Part shown: piece by piece, positions 25,501 through 32,560 of the stretch
How the letters are laid out: each line of letters starts with the position of its first letter
Position numbering within the stretch: the stretch's first letter is position 1
Origin: Solen grandis
Taxonomy: Eukaryota > Mollusca > Bivalvia > Adapedonta > Solenidae
Length of the DNA: 64,000 nucleotides
Reading direction: 5' to 3'
Assembly (NCBI GenBank): GCA_021229015.1
Contig: CM037794.1
Coordinates: 42,365,126 to 42,429,125, forward strand
The notes under the pieces: generated by a model
Told to the model about the DNA's origin: nothing
Database searches by the model: none
What the model saw: the letters and a program-made list of their open reading frames with translations, nothing else
Made by a program: the position numbers and the translations under genes

Positions 25501-26234
25501 ATTTCACTCTTTGGATTGATGTTTAATATGTTCGGAGAAGCAGTTGGCATGTTACCATCTTAAGTAGAATGGATTGAGCATCTGAAATCAATAATTTTGC
25601 AAACAAGCTTAAGATGATAAGATTTATTATTGTCTTGTAAGCTGAACCTGAATAAACAGCTACCTGTATTAAGTGGTCAACTTGTAATAGCAGTCAGTCT
25701 TAATATTACTAAACAATCATTTTGTAATATGTTAAACCTTCATTTAGCAGCTACCTCTGTTAAGTGGTCACTTTCTCTTGTTCTTTGTTGACTGCTTATG
25801 ACAGTTTTGACTATCATTTTAATGGGAAAAGATATTGATATATTATGAAAAAAGTGAGACATTTGAATTTCATTGTATCTGTTGATTACCTGTTCGAAGA
25901 TAATATTTAGTGAGTGTTCACTAGTCAAGTAAACATCATGTTGAACCATACTTTTTTAACCTTTCAATTTTCAAATCCTTAGGAGTTTTAGAAGCTAAGG
26001 AGTTTTACAAATTGCAGTACAAGAGTACACACAACCATATTACATGTGTATGACATGTTACAGAACCTGATGATAGAGCTGGAGGCAGAGTTACAGGGAG
26101 ACACAGAGGAGATAGTGCTGGCCTTGATGATGACCCCACCCGAGTACGATGCCCACGTGCTGCACGAGGCTGTGGATGGCCTTGGCACATCAGAGGCAAC
26201 ACTCATTGGTATCCTTGCAACCAGGAATGCTGCG
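4491..26234 (+). CDS. annexin, double-core (annexin A6-like) multi-exon gene, partial at both ends
   Basis: Twelve exons join into about 517 residues: 4491-4587, 5783-5877, 8826-8939, 12349-12363, 15072-15156, 17838-17917, 18426-18494, 20112-20292, 21005-21107, 21560-21697, 23188-23589, 26064-26234. Annexins bind acidic phospholipids at membranes, usually through calcium. Counting from the first residue encoded at 4491, repeat I is about 20-90, II 92-180, III 182-258 and IV 256-320. A basic linker follows (327-415), then repeat V (about 417-485) and the start of VI (486-517). Family landmarks include EGRW in repeat III, KCM before repeat IV, and the type II loops GVGT and GLGT in V and VI. 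Repeats I-IV lack good calcium loops. Eight-repeat annexins are known (annexin A6), and the remaining repeats VI-VIII are expected downstream but are not found, probably because of the N gap at 27131. All borders are GT-AG and phase-compatible except 21107/21560, which is off by one base. The annexin identity is firm; the A6 comparison is inferred from architecture. Confidence 0.92.
4708..4780 (+). ncRNA. candidate intronic pre-miRNA-like hairpin
   Basis: The 18 bases at 4711-4728 are perfectly complementary to 4759-4776. Pairing continues inward with three single mismatches, leaving a terminal loop of about 10-12 nt. The size (about 66-72 nt) and shape fit a pre-miRNA, and it lies in an intron of the annexin on the same strand. 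A very short MITE would look similar. No expression evidence. Confidence 0.35.
5007..5246 (+). mobile_element. MITE family M1, copy 1 (orientation A)
   Basis: About 240 bp running from CCCTTTCCCGCATAGAGG to TATGAGGGAAAGGG, with inverted ends and an internal near-perfect hairpin of about 34-bp arms centred on TGCGAGTAACTCGCA. No coding capacity. Other copies in this window: 10276-10517, 12880-13121, 20733-20973, 27395-27520 (fragment), 28193-28439, 57514-57754, 59663-59877. Confidence 0.85.
5373..5608. mobile_element. MITE family M2, copy 1
   Basis: TTAA-bounded, about 236 bp, starting TTAACCCTTTACTTCATG and ending with AAATGAGTCTTTATGAAG and ATGGTTAA. Core landmarks are CAAACAGAGGAGACCCTGAT and its inverted form GGGTCTGCTCTGTTTGCC. 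It shares its terminal style with M1, so the two families may use the same transposase. Confidence 0.75.
5783..5877 (+). CDS. annexin exon: helices B-C of repeat I
   Basis: The acceptor is TTACACAG and the donor CTG|GTAAGG. One base carried from the previous exon completes a Gly codon, then the exon reads KPEDIFIKTLIKKTHKQR and on to KFRQKYDL. This matches the annexin pattern of loop, helix B (IFIKTLIKK) and helix C (AKFRQKYDL). The unusually basic KKTHKQR turn replaces the common ANRSNAQR. Ends in phase 0. Confidence 0.9.
6165..6897. mobile_element. M2 copy split by nested M3 insertions
   Basis: The ends are M2 (TAACCCTTTACCTCATGAAT ... GGTAAAGGGTTAA), but the middle holds two AT-rich insertions with inverted ends, about 6352-6680 and 6709-6848. 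The second runs from TGTTCTTGAAAATA to TATTTTCAAGAGCA. A related M3 piece lies near 54010-54120. The nesting gives a relative age: M2 is older than M3. Confidence 0.6.
7855..8095 (+). repeat. dispersed repeat family D (GCTGAGCGCCAAG), copy 1
   Basis: Landmarks are CAGTCATTTGGAGAC, GACATGTGGCATGATACCAC, CACATTATCCTGACAC and TATGCTGAGCGCCAAG. Other copies are near 33035-33260 (-), 37658-37900 (+), 40320-40445 (-), 50900-51045 (-) and 55050-55325 (+). The last also holds a tRNA B-box-like GGGATCGAACCC, read inverted, suggesting a SINE-type origin. Confidence 0.65.
8826..8939 (+). CDS. annexin exon: helices D-E of repeat I and helix A of repeat II
   Basis: The acceptor is CATGTTTCAG and the donor AGC|GTAAGT, in phase 0 on both sides (38 codons). 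It reads DLVSELKAGLGGPWEYLIDA, the D-E segment that carries the acidic cap (SELKAGLGG), and then helix A of repeat II (DAYAVFDALS). The exon ends exactly at the point where the calcium loop of repeat II should begin; the next exon in line is the 15-nt microexon. Confidence 0.92.
9728..9846 (+). repeat. dispersed repeat family R (CATATAGCGACGTCCAG) after a GTT microsatellite
   Basis: A (GTT)n tract is followed by the family landmark CATATAGCGACGTCCAGC and CCGGGTAGAACCATCGACCT. Other copies: 27001-27055 (-), 32571-32700 (-), 39597-39727 (-), 54130-54256 (+), 58858-58985 (+). Confidence 0.65.
10276..10517 (-). mobile_element. MITE family M1, copy 2 (orientation B)
   Basis: Bounded by TTAACCCTTTCCCTCATATA and ATGAGGGAAAGGGTTAA, giving a TTAA at each end like a piggyBac-type target duplication. 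It is opposite in orientation to the copy at 5007-5246. Confidence 0.88.
11308..11480 (+). mobile_element. tRNA-derived SINE-like element
   Basis: A-box-like GCGTGGTCAAGTGG and B-box-like GGGTTCAAATCTC are about 40 bp apart, followed by a body containing AAAATACTGGTCCAACCCAG. A related copy at 12535-12680 shares AAAGTACTGGTCCTACCCAG. Weaker relatives lie near 7040-7140 and 53920-54010. Confidence 0.6.
11762..12141. mobile_element. TA-flanked TIR element (pogo/Tc1-mariner-like MITE)
   Basis: The left end TACAGTGGAGCTCACTTATA is matched by an inverted right end around TTATAAGCATGTTTCACTGTA. Both ends show TA, as in the IS630-Tc1-mariner superfamily. It is about 380 bp with no transposase, hence non-autonomous. 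Confidence 0.6.
12349..12363 (+). CDS. candidate 15-nt annexin microexon (KKGGK)
   Basis: A pyrimidine-rich tract ending TCCTGCAG is followed by 15 bases, AAGAAAGGTGGCAAG, and then the strong donor GTGAGG. The piece is in phase 0 on both sides, so inclusion or skipping keeps the reading frame. It encodes KKGGK and would be followed by TSD from the next exon. KKGGKTSD lines up with the canonical type II calcium loop (MKGLGTDE), between helix A (DAYAVFDALS) and helix B (MADVVELLCSR) of repeat II. Without it the two helices would be joined by only TSD, shorter than in any annexin repeat I know. Inferred from splice signals and alignment; no transcript seen. Confidence 0.7.
12535..12680 (+). mobile_element. 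tRNA-derived SINE-like element, second copy
   Basis: It shares with 11308-11480 a degraded tRNA-like head (TTGTGAGTTTAATCC in the B-box position) and the body landmark CAAAGTACTGGTCCTACCCA. Confidence 0.5.
12880..13121 (-). mobile_element. MITE family M1, copy 3 (orientation B)
   Basis: TTAA-bounded (TTAACTCTTTCCCTCATATA ... GAGAGAAAGGGTTAA), with the same internal hairpin (TGCGAGTTACTCGCA). It lies 0.5 kb after the microexon. Confidence 0.88.
13972..14308. mobile_element. palindromic element with about 110-bp inverted arms
   Basis: The left arm (about 13980-14085) is the inverted complement of the right arm (about 14195-14305); shared landmarks are TTGCTTACAGTCAGCTA, GGACCATATA and CTTATGCTGTAC. 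A third, direct copy of the outer arm sits in the middle (about 14096-14160). No coding. Confidence 0.65.
15072..15156 (+). CDS. annexin exon: helices B-C of repeat II
   Basis: The acceptor is GTTTTCAG and the donor AAAAG|GTGAGA. It reads TSDMADVVELLCSRNNAGIA and then DLKESYRK, a textbook helix B, turn and helix C of an annexin repeat (compare the family pattern LIEILCSRTN..IK..Y). It starts in phase 0 and ends with one base, which matches the next exon. Confidence 0.92.
15585..16265 (+). mobile_element. tandem-monomer element T1 (GCTCACCGAAGGTGACGC)
   Basis: It starts with a short hairpin head (CACCGAAGGTG), then a GTCC/GTCCGTCC microsatellite (15618-15678), then monomers beginning GGACTATTTCTCAGGAACTA at about 15695, 15864, 16030 and 16197. 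The period is about 167 bp and the last monomer is truncated. Confidence 0.7.
16811..17060 (+). mobile_element. tandem-monomer element T1, second shorter copy
   Basis: The same head (ATGCTCACTGAAGGTGACGC) and GTCCGTCCGTTCGTTC tract are followed by one and a partial monomer. Confidence 0.65.
17386..17628. mobile_element. MITE family M2, inverted copy
   Basis: TAACCCTTTACTTCATATAG at the left and GAATATTCATGAGGTAG at the right; inverted relative to 5373-5608. It lies about 200 bp upstream of the annexin exon at 17838. Confidence 0.7.
17838..17917 (+). CDS. annexin exon: helices D-E of repeat II
   Basis: The acceptor is TATTTCCAG and the donor CGG|GTATGT. Completing a Glu codon with the carried base, it reads EFSLSLEEDITDRSKGPIQT followed by LLLTLQR. 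This is the D-helix and E-helix block of an annexin repeat (pattern SLEDDIKSDTSG..Q.LLV.L). The acidic EEDITD cap is where the bidentate calcium ligand of repeat II would sit. Confidence 0.92.
18426..18494 (+). CDS. annexin exon: linker between repeats II and III
   Basis: The acceptor is TGTGTGCAG and the donor GAG|GTAACA, in phase 0 on both sides (23 codons). It reads GSRDESSEVDENEVKKDAAA and then LHE. This matches the annexin II-III connector (LxxxRDE...VD...A..DA..L), followed by helix A of repeat III. Confidence 0.9.
18901..20111 (+). repeat. 30-bp minisatellite made of splice-acceptor-like units, about 40 copies
   Basis: The unit core is GTGTATTTTCCAG followed by TGCCTGTTCATGTGTTA. Variants are CCTG/TCTG/CATG in the middle and TTAGT/TTTGT at the end. 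The period is 30 bp with a few 29- or 31-bp units. Each unit carries a pyrimidine tract and CCAG; the final unit is the functional acceptor of the annexin exon at 20112. Because 30 is a multiple of 3, long spurious open frames appear in the array. Confidence 0.95.
20112..20292 (+). CDS. annexin exon: repeat III core, acceptor inside a minisatellite
   Basis: It reads SGEGRWESDTGKFMKMLSEK and continues through HLKAVFSEYKLASGGQDI to YCMSLHTL, an unmistakable annexin repeat III (family pattern GEGKWGTDE.KF..IL). EGRWES replaces EGKWGT, so the calcium loop is weakened. The acceptor GTATTTTCCAG (ending at 20111) is the last unit of a 30-bp tandem array. The neighbouring TCAG (20112-20115) would give the wrong frame. 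The donor is G|GTAGGT, leaving one base. Confidence 0.92.
20733..20973 (+). mobile_element. MITE family M1, copy 4 (orientation A)
   Basis: Same ends and hairpin as 5007-5246, in the intron between annexin exons 20112-20292 and 21005-21107; it ends about 30 bp before the latter. Confidence 0.85.
21005..21107 (+). CDS. annexin exon: end of repeat III and helices A-B of repeat IV
   Basis: The acceptor is GTTTGACAG and the donor CAGAG|GTAAAT. With the carried G it reads VKCMRGPSDFYAAQLHKHKL and then ASDPVLVSILVTGQ. VKC is the conserved annexin III/IV junction and DFYAAQLHKH is helix A of repeat IV. The loop KLASDP replaces KGAGTDD, so the type II calcium site is gone. It ends with two leftover bases (AG), which does not fit the next exon by one base. 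Confidence 0.92.
21560..21697 (+). CDS. annexin exon: helices C-E of repeat IV, end of first core
   Basis: The acceptor is GACATTTCAG and the donor AAG|GTGTGT. It reads VDMPQIRKAYKKAYHVDITE, on to RCLVELASKAPPGGSK. VDMPQIRKAYKKAYH is helix C of repeat IV (pattern IDLLDIR.EF...Y). LASKAPPGGSK closes the first core and opens the basic linker. The homologous frame needs one more base at the upstream junction than a canonical splice gives: the preceding exon ends AG and the next should start with one extra base before GTT. Confidence 0.88.
21790..22665 (+). repeat. 55-bp minisatellite in annexin intron
   Basis: The regular part from about 22070 has a 55-bp period with landmarks TAGTCACACAGACATAACA and CACATAGGCTTAACATTAAG, about 10 copies. 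The 5' part holds looser versions of the same SCACACAGACATA motif. Confidence 0.85.
23188..23589 (+). CDS. annexin exon: basic linker and first half of repeat V
   Basis: The acceptor is TTCTGAAG and the donor AAG|GTGAGC, in phase 0 on both sides (134 codons). The first 85 or so residues are Lys/Gly/Ser/Gln/Asn-rich and should be a flexible inter-core linker. The rest reads DCDRLNAAMSGVGTDERVIV and SIIPKRSNKQRQQLKETYEK, a canonical annexin repeat with an intact SGVGTDE loop. The acidic partner (E of AELQGD) lies 39 residues after the loop Thr, in the next exon, as expected. A good internal donor, GGGG|GTAAGT (GT at 23387), would shift the frame if used with the next exon. Confidence 0.93.
24113..25455 (+). 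mobile_element. tandem-monomer element T2 (AGCTCACATGAGCAACGCTC)
   Basis: It opens with a hairpin head (AGCTCACATGAGC...GGTGAGCT) and a GTCCGTCGTCCGTC tract, then about seven degenerate monomers of roughly 125-180 bp with landmarks TTTATGACCATAATGTCTCG, GGTCAGGAGTTATGCCCC and TTTCACTTTGTTTACACTCT. It ends with GGGCCATCTTGGCCCTCTTG. Related elements: 31126-31250, 31672-32560, 43766-44510 and 60029-60902 (-). Confidence 0.7.
26064..26234 (+). CDS. annexin exon: end of repeat V and start of repeat VI
   Basis: The acceptor is ATGTTACAG and the donor GCG|GTAGGT, in phase 0 (57 codons). It reads NLMIELEAELQGDTEEIVLA and then LMMTPPEYDAHVLHEAVDGL and GTSEATLIGILATRNAA. This is the D-E block of repeat V, the conserved PPxxDA connector, and helices A-B of repeat VI with an intact DGLGTSE loop. 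It is the last annexin exon visible. Three quarters of the second core should follow but the contig breaks at 27131. Confidence 0.93.
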
Positions 26235-26431
26235 GTAGGTGTAATTTGACACTTACGTCCATTTGTGAAAATACATTTTTGGATACACTACTTAAACCTG
26301 TGTTAAGCACCAACCTGTTTTAGGCAGCCAGATTATAGAAATCGTATTGTATTATATATTTTGCTGACATGTACAAGCCATATAGGCTAAATAGTAATTA
26401 TCTCCTCTGGATTTATTTGATTTATTTCCTT

Positions 26432-27118
26432 ATTAGTCCCCTACCGGCTTCGCCGAAGGGGACTATAGGTTTGCACTCTGTCCGTCCGTCAGTCCGTCAG
26501 TCACACACATGTTTTCCGAACTTTTTTTTATGAACGCTTGCAGATATTCATCTAATTTTTGATGTGTGAGTCTACCACCATGACTTACAGATCAAGTTTG
26601 AGTTTCGTTCCGGTCCATTGATTTTTGACGGAATTACGGCCCTTGGAAGTAGAAAATTTCGTAAACATAGCAGTTTTCCAGACTTTTTTTCTAAACACTT
26701 GCAGATATTCATCTAATTTTTGGTGTGTGAGTCTACCACCATAACTTACAGATCATGTTTGAGTTTCGTTCCGGTGCATTGATTTTTGACGGAATTACGA
26801 CCCTTGGAATTAGAAAATTTCGTTAAAATAGCAGTTTTCCAGATTTTTTTTCTAAACACTTGCAGATATTCATCTAATTTTTGGTGTGTGAGTCTATCAC
26901 TATGAGTTACAGATCAAGTTTGAGTTTCGTCCATTGATTTTTGATGGAATTACGGCCCTTGGAATTAGAAAAAAAATTTAAATAGCAGTTTCTCTGCACT
27001 CAGGTCTTCCTCCACCTGTAATTAGCTGGATGTTGTTATATGACTGAAATAAACAGGTTGTGTTTGTGTGTGTGTTGGGGGGTCTTAGTTTTCCATTTGC
27101 CGGTAGGGGACTTAGCAA
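26432..27118 (+). mobile_element. tandem-monomer element T3 with 16-bp TIRs (TTAGTCCCCTACCGGC)
   Basis: The left end TTAGTCCCCTACCGGC is repeated inverted at the right (GCCGGTAGGGGACTTA, one mismatch). A hairpin head (TAGTCCCCT...AGGGGACTA) and a GTCCGTCCGTC tract precede three monomers of about 163 bp (starts near 26511, 26674 and 26838). A family R fragment sits inside at 27001-27055. Confidence 0.75.
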
Positions 27119-27130
27119 TACTTTCATAAT

Positions 27131-27230
27131 NNNNNNNNNNNNNNNNNNNNNNNNNNNNNNNNNNNNNNNNNNNNNNNNNNNNNNNNNNNNNNNNNNNNNN
27201 NNNNNNNNNNNNNNNNNNNNNNNNNNNNNN
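27131..27230. other. assembly gap, 100 N
   Basis: Exactly 100 N, the usual placeholder for a gap of unknown size. It lies inside the annexin gene just after the last visible exon. Confidence 1.
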
Positions 27231-28192
27231 TGATTAAACTTTGCAGGGATGATCCTTGGGTCAACCTTCACAAAATTTGCTAAAATAAACTTGATCCAGG
27301 TAGAACTCTGGTTGCCATGGCAACAAAAAAAAAAAAATATGAAAATTTTTAAATTTCTTCAAAACACTGGCCAGATTTTAAAATAAATTGTACAAGCCTA
27401 CAAGTAACTTGCTGGCTGATTTAGTTTTATACTGTTCGCTGCTCCTCAGGGGTCTGGTGATGAGGATTTTACTATGAAAATTGGTAATGTTTAACTGTAG
27501 CTTTTCTGCAGTTCAGGCTACCTCTCCAAAAGTTGATCCTTTACAGATCAGATTTACAGAAGTTGAATATTTTTAAGTGTGATATTTTGTTACATTTATG
27601 CATAAAAGAATGCATCAGCTCATAAACAAAACAAGAAATATGTCTTGGTAGCTTAATAAAATGCAAAAAGTTACTTAAATTACAAGGCCAATTATTAAAG
27701 AGAGAGAAGTCTAACAGAGAGAGAGAGAGATAAAAACCAGCTAGAAAAAAAAAAAAAAAATGAATTGTACCCTTAGATGAGATAGTCCACTAGTCTGATA
27801 GGTCATTTGGGTGATTCCACTACATATGCAGAGGTGGAAGAAGATAACATTACCACAAATACCATTCCTATAGCTTAATTGACCTTCTGGCAGAGGTCAC
27901 ATTTTCTGGACTGTGTTGCCCCACTGAGTTGTGCAAAACTACATTACCTGCTACTATGTATATGAGATACTAGGCTAGTTTTACAAAAAAGCCACCTGAT
28001 AGAGATTAAGGGTTATTCATACTATCCTAAATCAGCAGCAGCATCAACATCATCTTTAAAGTGATTGGGGGGGGGGGTGAATATGCAGATTGTCTGCCTT
28101 TACTTTGGTACAGGGATTACAAACACCTCTTAAAAACCACAAACGAATGATTAAAAACACTTTGTAATAAATTGCAACTTATTTCATAATAA

Positions 28193-28439
28193 TTAACCCT
28201 TTTCCTTATAGAGATCTATAAAATACCTATGTGAGTAGCATAAAACCTAATCAGCTTGCAAGTCCAACTGTTACTCGCAGGCTGATCAAGTTTTATGCTG
28301 TTTGCTGCTCCTTAGTGGTCTGGGGATGAGGATTTTACAATTAAATTTGGAAAGGTTTAAGTGGGGCTTTCTGCAGATCAGGATTTATGTGGTACCTATA
28401 AAGGGCGTCAAAATGAGTTTTTATGAGGGAAAAGGTTAA
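28193..28439 (+). mobile_element. MITE family M1, diverged copy
   Basis: TTAA-bounded (TTAACCCTTTTCCTTATAGA ... TATGAGGGAAAAGGTTAA), with a degraded hairpin; orientation A. Confidence 0.75.
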
Positions 28440-29184
28440 GGACCATCTCTCTTTTTGTCCATTTTCAATCAGCAGTACCACACTGAAATCTCATGATCAC
28501 TGTTTTTTTCCATACTATTGCTAAAATGGGTAAGAAAAACTGTCAAGTTCCTGAGAAACATGTATATCAGTATGATACATGTATACTAGGTTGCATATAG
28601 AGCAGTGGTACTCAGGTGAGCGATTTGATGCCCTATGGCCTCTTGTTTATTATTTTTGGCCCAAAAAATGTCGCAAATCATAATGAAAGAAAAACTAGAT
28701 AACTAAAAGTTTGCAGTTGAAAACTGATTTTTAGCTATCAGAGTTTCTCCATCTTTGAAAGGTTCAGTGGCTCATCCATTGGGACATCTTTGATGAGTGT
28801 TTTCCAAACTACAAATTGTAAAACAATATCCCAGCCTAGTGAAGATTTTGAAGAAACATTTGCTTTTAGTAAAATTCAAGTTTAATGATAATAACATGTA
28901 AACAATTAAATAGATTTTTACATGCCTCGGAGTGAAGACTATAACTGGAAAATTCCTATATTTTGTCCAAAAAGTGGCCTTTCATGATAAAAACAGGGTT
29001 TAATATATACATTTTTATTTTGGGGACATGTGTCCCCCCGAATATTTGATTTAGGGGTCATTTGAAATTTTAGGGGGACATACCTGCAGCTAGGTAGTAA
29101 TAATAATAAACAATTGTTGCAGCATTTGCGATGATCCGAATGACGTTGCTATGCAACAACTCTCCATCATTGGTTGGGACTAGT

Positions 29185-30470
29185 TGTACAGAAGGGTAAT
29201 GGACGAAGCGTACCATTTTTGGTCGAAGCGTACCACTTTTCAAAATAGGTAATTTAGCACTAATATTTTATGTTTTGTTATTTAAATTGAATCGATTTAA
29301 AAGTAATATGTGACAGAATGGAATAATATTTTGACAAACATGCAATATTATAATAATAAAAGGCACGAGAGTGAGTGAAAAATCGAGTGATATATCGCCG
29401 ATAATGTCAGATTACATATGCAGATAATCTTCTTCTTTTTTTGTGTGTTTATGACGTATTTTAGTCAATATGGGATCTTGTTGTTACTATGAAAATGCAT
29501 GCATGTAAGTACCTAGATCAATATCGGAATAGGATTAATATATTAAACATACCAGCACGATTTTGAAAAACTGCAATTTGGCATTAAGAAATCCATGTCT
29601 CTTATTCATTTGGATCCAAAATGTTAGTATCCGTATGCGATTGAAGAGGAACTGATGTCTTTAAAAGAAAAAAAATCAACAAACAAAAAGTCGTGCTTCC
29701 TCAAATGCCTACGTGATATATTGCTGATTTAATTGTGTACTGTCTACTCGACACGCGCAAACCCCATGACCCTGTGACGTAATTTGATTCTGTGCAAAGC
29801 TAGGTGTTAACACGCGCTTTACATGTTGTAATCGGGTTGGATATGGTTAAAGGATTCGGCTTTCTTTGAAGTATATTGACAGGTCGATTTGCGGTTTTGG
29901 TAATACTGCACTAACCTATGATGATTGCTAATTAAAGCAATTAATCTAATTGATTTGATAATAGTGAATTAACAGTCGGCTTTTGATGTTTGTACATAAT
30001 TATGCCTTTAATGATTAAAAGGTTCGGCCTCATGCTTGTATGTATATGGTTTCGCAACTTTAAGTTAAATTTAATATTGCGTTGGCATTTTTTTGTTAAA
30101 TATTAACACAACATGAATGCATTTAGATAAATGTAGGATGGTAATGAAACACTTAGGATATACAAAATTGAATTTGAAATTAAATGACATTCCCGGTATA
30201 TAGTTATACCTGTTGCCGTGTGAGGTTCTGCGTCTTATTTTTTTCTACAAAAATCGATGTCGCTGTTTTCAAATAAGTACATAAACATCAAATATGAAAT
30301 AAATTCAAGTTATGGATGCTTAATGAAAATCAGCAAAATAAACTTATTCATATTCAAGCAATTGTCCGATGTAATTTTTAAAGTGGTACGCTTGGACCGC
30401 ATAAATGGTACGCTTCGTCCTGGTACGCTTCATAATGGTACGCTTTGTCTATAATCCGTACAGAACGTAT
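29185..30470. mobile_element. 1.3-kb TIR element with repeated subterminal GAAGCGTACCA motifs
   Basis: The left end contains GACGAAGCGTACCATTTTT and CGAAGCGTACCAC. The right end has the inverted form four times (TGGTACGCTT at about 30384, 30407, 30421 and 30437). Outermost ends around TTGTACAG and CCGTACAG also match. The interior is AT-rich without an ORF over 65 codons, so it is non-autonomous or dead. I cannot place the superfamily. Confidence 0.65.
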
Positions 30471-31671
30471 CGGAACATCAGACTAATTTATAAGAGGGAT
30501 TTTTTTGTGATAAAATTTATCCAAATATATGAAAGGGCGATATATGGTGAGAAAAAAATCAAAGTAAGTCTACATAAATAAAATCATGCATCCATGCACG
30601 TAAACAGACAGTCTTATATTCGGGGCGACAACGACGTGAGGTCATCGTTTTATGCAATGCCGGGAGTCCAGGTTCTATTTTAAGAAACGGAAACCTTATC
30701 TTATTTGTTATTCAGAGCAAGCAAAAAAAAATAAAATGAACGTCTGGAACGTCACATGTTGTTTCCAAATTAAGGAAACACATTAGTAGGTTTAAATGAC
30801 AGCTTTTGATATCAATCGAATGTGTCTTATATTTAGAACTGGTTTTGAAAATGCGTCATTAACGGCGCATAGTATTCATATGGGGTCATTTCAGATTATT
30901 TTGCGACAAAAGCACAATTTTGTGCGTCATCGAAAACCCTGTAAAAAATCCTATATTTTTCCTATATTTTGATCAAAACTCAATTGACAGCCTGCAATAC
31001 TGTAATGTATGCGAGTATTTATTTGATATCAAAACATTCGAGTTTAAGATTATTTTAAATCATATCACCTCAAACCGCACATTTGCCTGTCATATGTGTC
31101 CGTTTTTTTTTAAATACAAGAGTACAACGTGCAAAAGTTGAGCTATTGTGATCAACATTCGTCCGTCGTTGTGCGTCGTCAGTCGTCCATCGTGCGGCAT
31201 CAACAATTTTCTTTAAAATAACTTCCTTGAAACCACTCGTCAGAAATTTATGAAATTTGGATTGAATATTCTCAGGTGGCTTTTCAATAAGTTACTTAAA
31301 AAATATGATGACAGATCTGTGCTGAGCTTGGTTGCCGTGCAACAAACATATTTTTACTTTAACATATTTGAATAAAATCTCGTCTAAAACCCGTTGGTCA
31401 GAATTTTATTTTATTTGGCACAAATGGTCACCTTATAGCTGTCTATCATAATTGTTAAAATAAAGTTGATCCAATAAAAATGAGGCCACTAAGGGTGGTG
31501 GTTGTTTCCAAATATACTGACTCAACATAAAAATCAAAACTAATCTTCAGTGAAAACTGATGGTTAGAATTTAATTTACTTTAATTCCTCCTTGGGTAAA
31601 GTCACTAAATTTAACAACTCACTCAGCCCCTTACCGCTTTGGTCCGAATCCCGGCAGGGGCATTCGGATTT

Positions 31672-32560
31672 TTAGCTCACGGAGCAAAGTTCAGGGTGAG
31701 CTTTTGTGATCACTTGATTGTCCGTCTTTGTGTCAACAATTTCAACAATCTTCTCCTCTAAAACTACCAGACGGATTTTCATCAACTTTTGCCAAAATGA
31801 TACTTGTGATAGCCTAAGGCAAATTTCTATTTTTTTTTTAAATTCGATAAAAAAACTTTGGTTGCCATGGCAACCAGAAGACAAAATCTTTAAAATGCCT
31901 TTTCTCAGAAATATATAGACCTACAGGTTTGATATTTGGTACATAGCATCAGTTCATGTTGCTCAATATCAGTGCAAAATGTGTGCCCTGGGTACAATGG
32001 GCCCCGCTCAAGGACACGCCCGGATTTTAGTTTTAGAACTATTTAGGGAATTCTTGAAAAATCTTTTATGTTGAAACCATCCATTGATTTTCGCCCAAAA
32101 TTTTACTAAAATGATATAATGATTTTAAGCCGGGGGCTAATATCTATTTTTTATTGAATTTCATGAAGAACTTTGGTTGCCATGGCAACCAGAAAGCATA
32201 ACTCCAAATGCGTTTTTTCAGAAACATACAGACCACAGATTTGATACATAGCATCAGCTTCTGGTGTCTAAACACTATCAAAAATATTTTGCATCCGTGT
32301 TTACATGAAGCACTCCGGGACCACACCAGACTTTGATGGAACTATATAAGGAAAAAATAATTACTTCTGAAACCATTGGTTGGATATGAAGAACTTTGTT
32401 TGCCATGGCAACCAGAATTCATAACTATAAAATTTCATTATCTTAGAAACATACACACCTAAAGATTTGATATTTGGTATATAGTACCCTCTCATGGTTC
32501 CAGCCTTTCTACAACAAACCATATTCAATAAGCGATTTAGGGCCATCTTGTCATGTGAGG
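31672..32560 (+). repeat. T2-like dispersed repeat with palindromic X-box-like sites
   Basis: The head AGCTCACGGAGCAAAGTTCA and GGTGAGCTTTTGTGATCAC are followed by monomers that each include TTTGGTTGCCATGGCAACCA (sites at 31861-31874 and 32176-32189, imperfect at 32398-32412). Confidence 0.65.
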
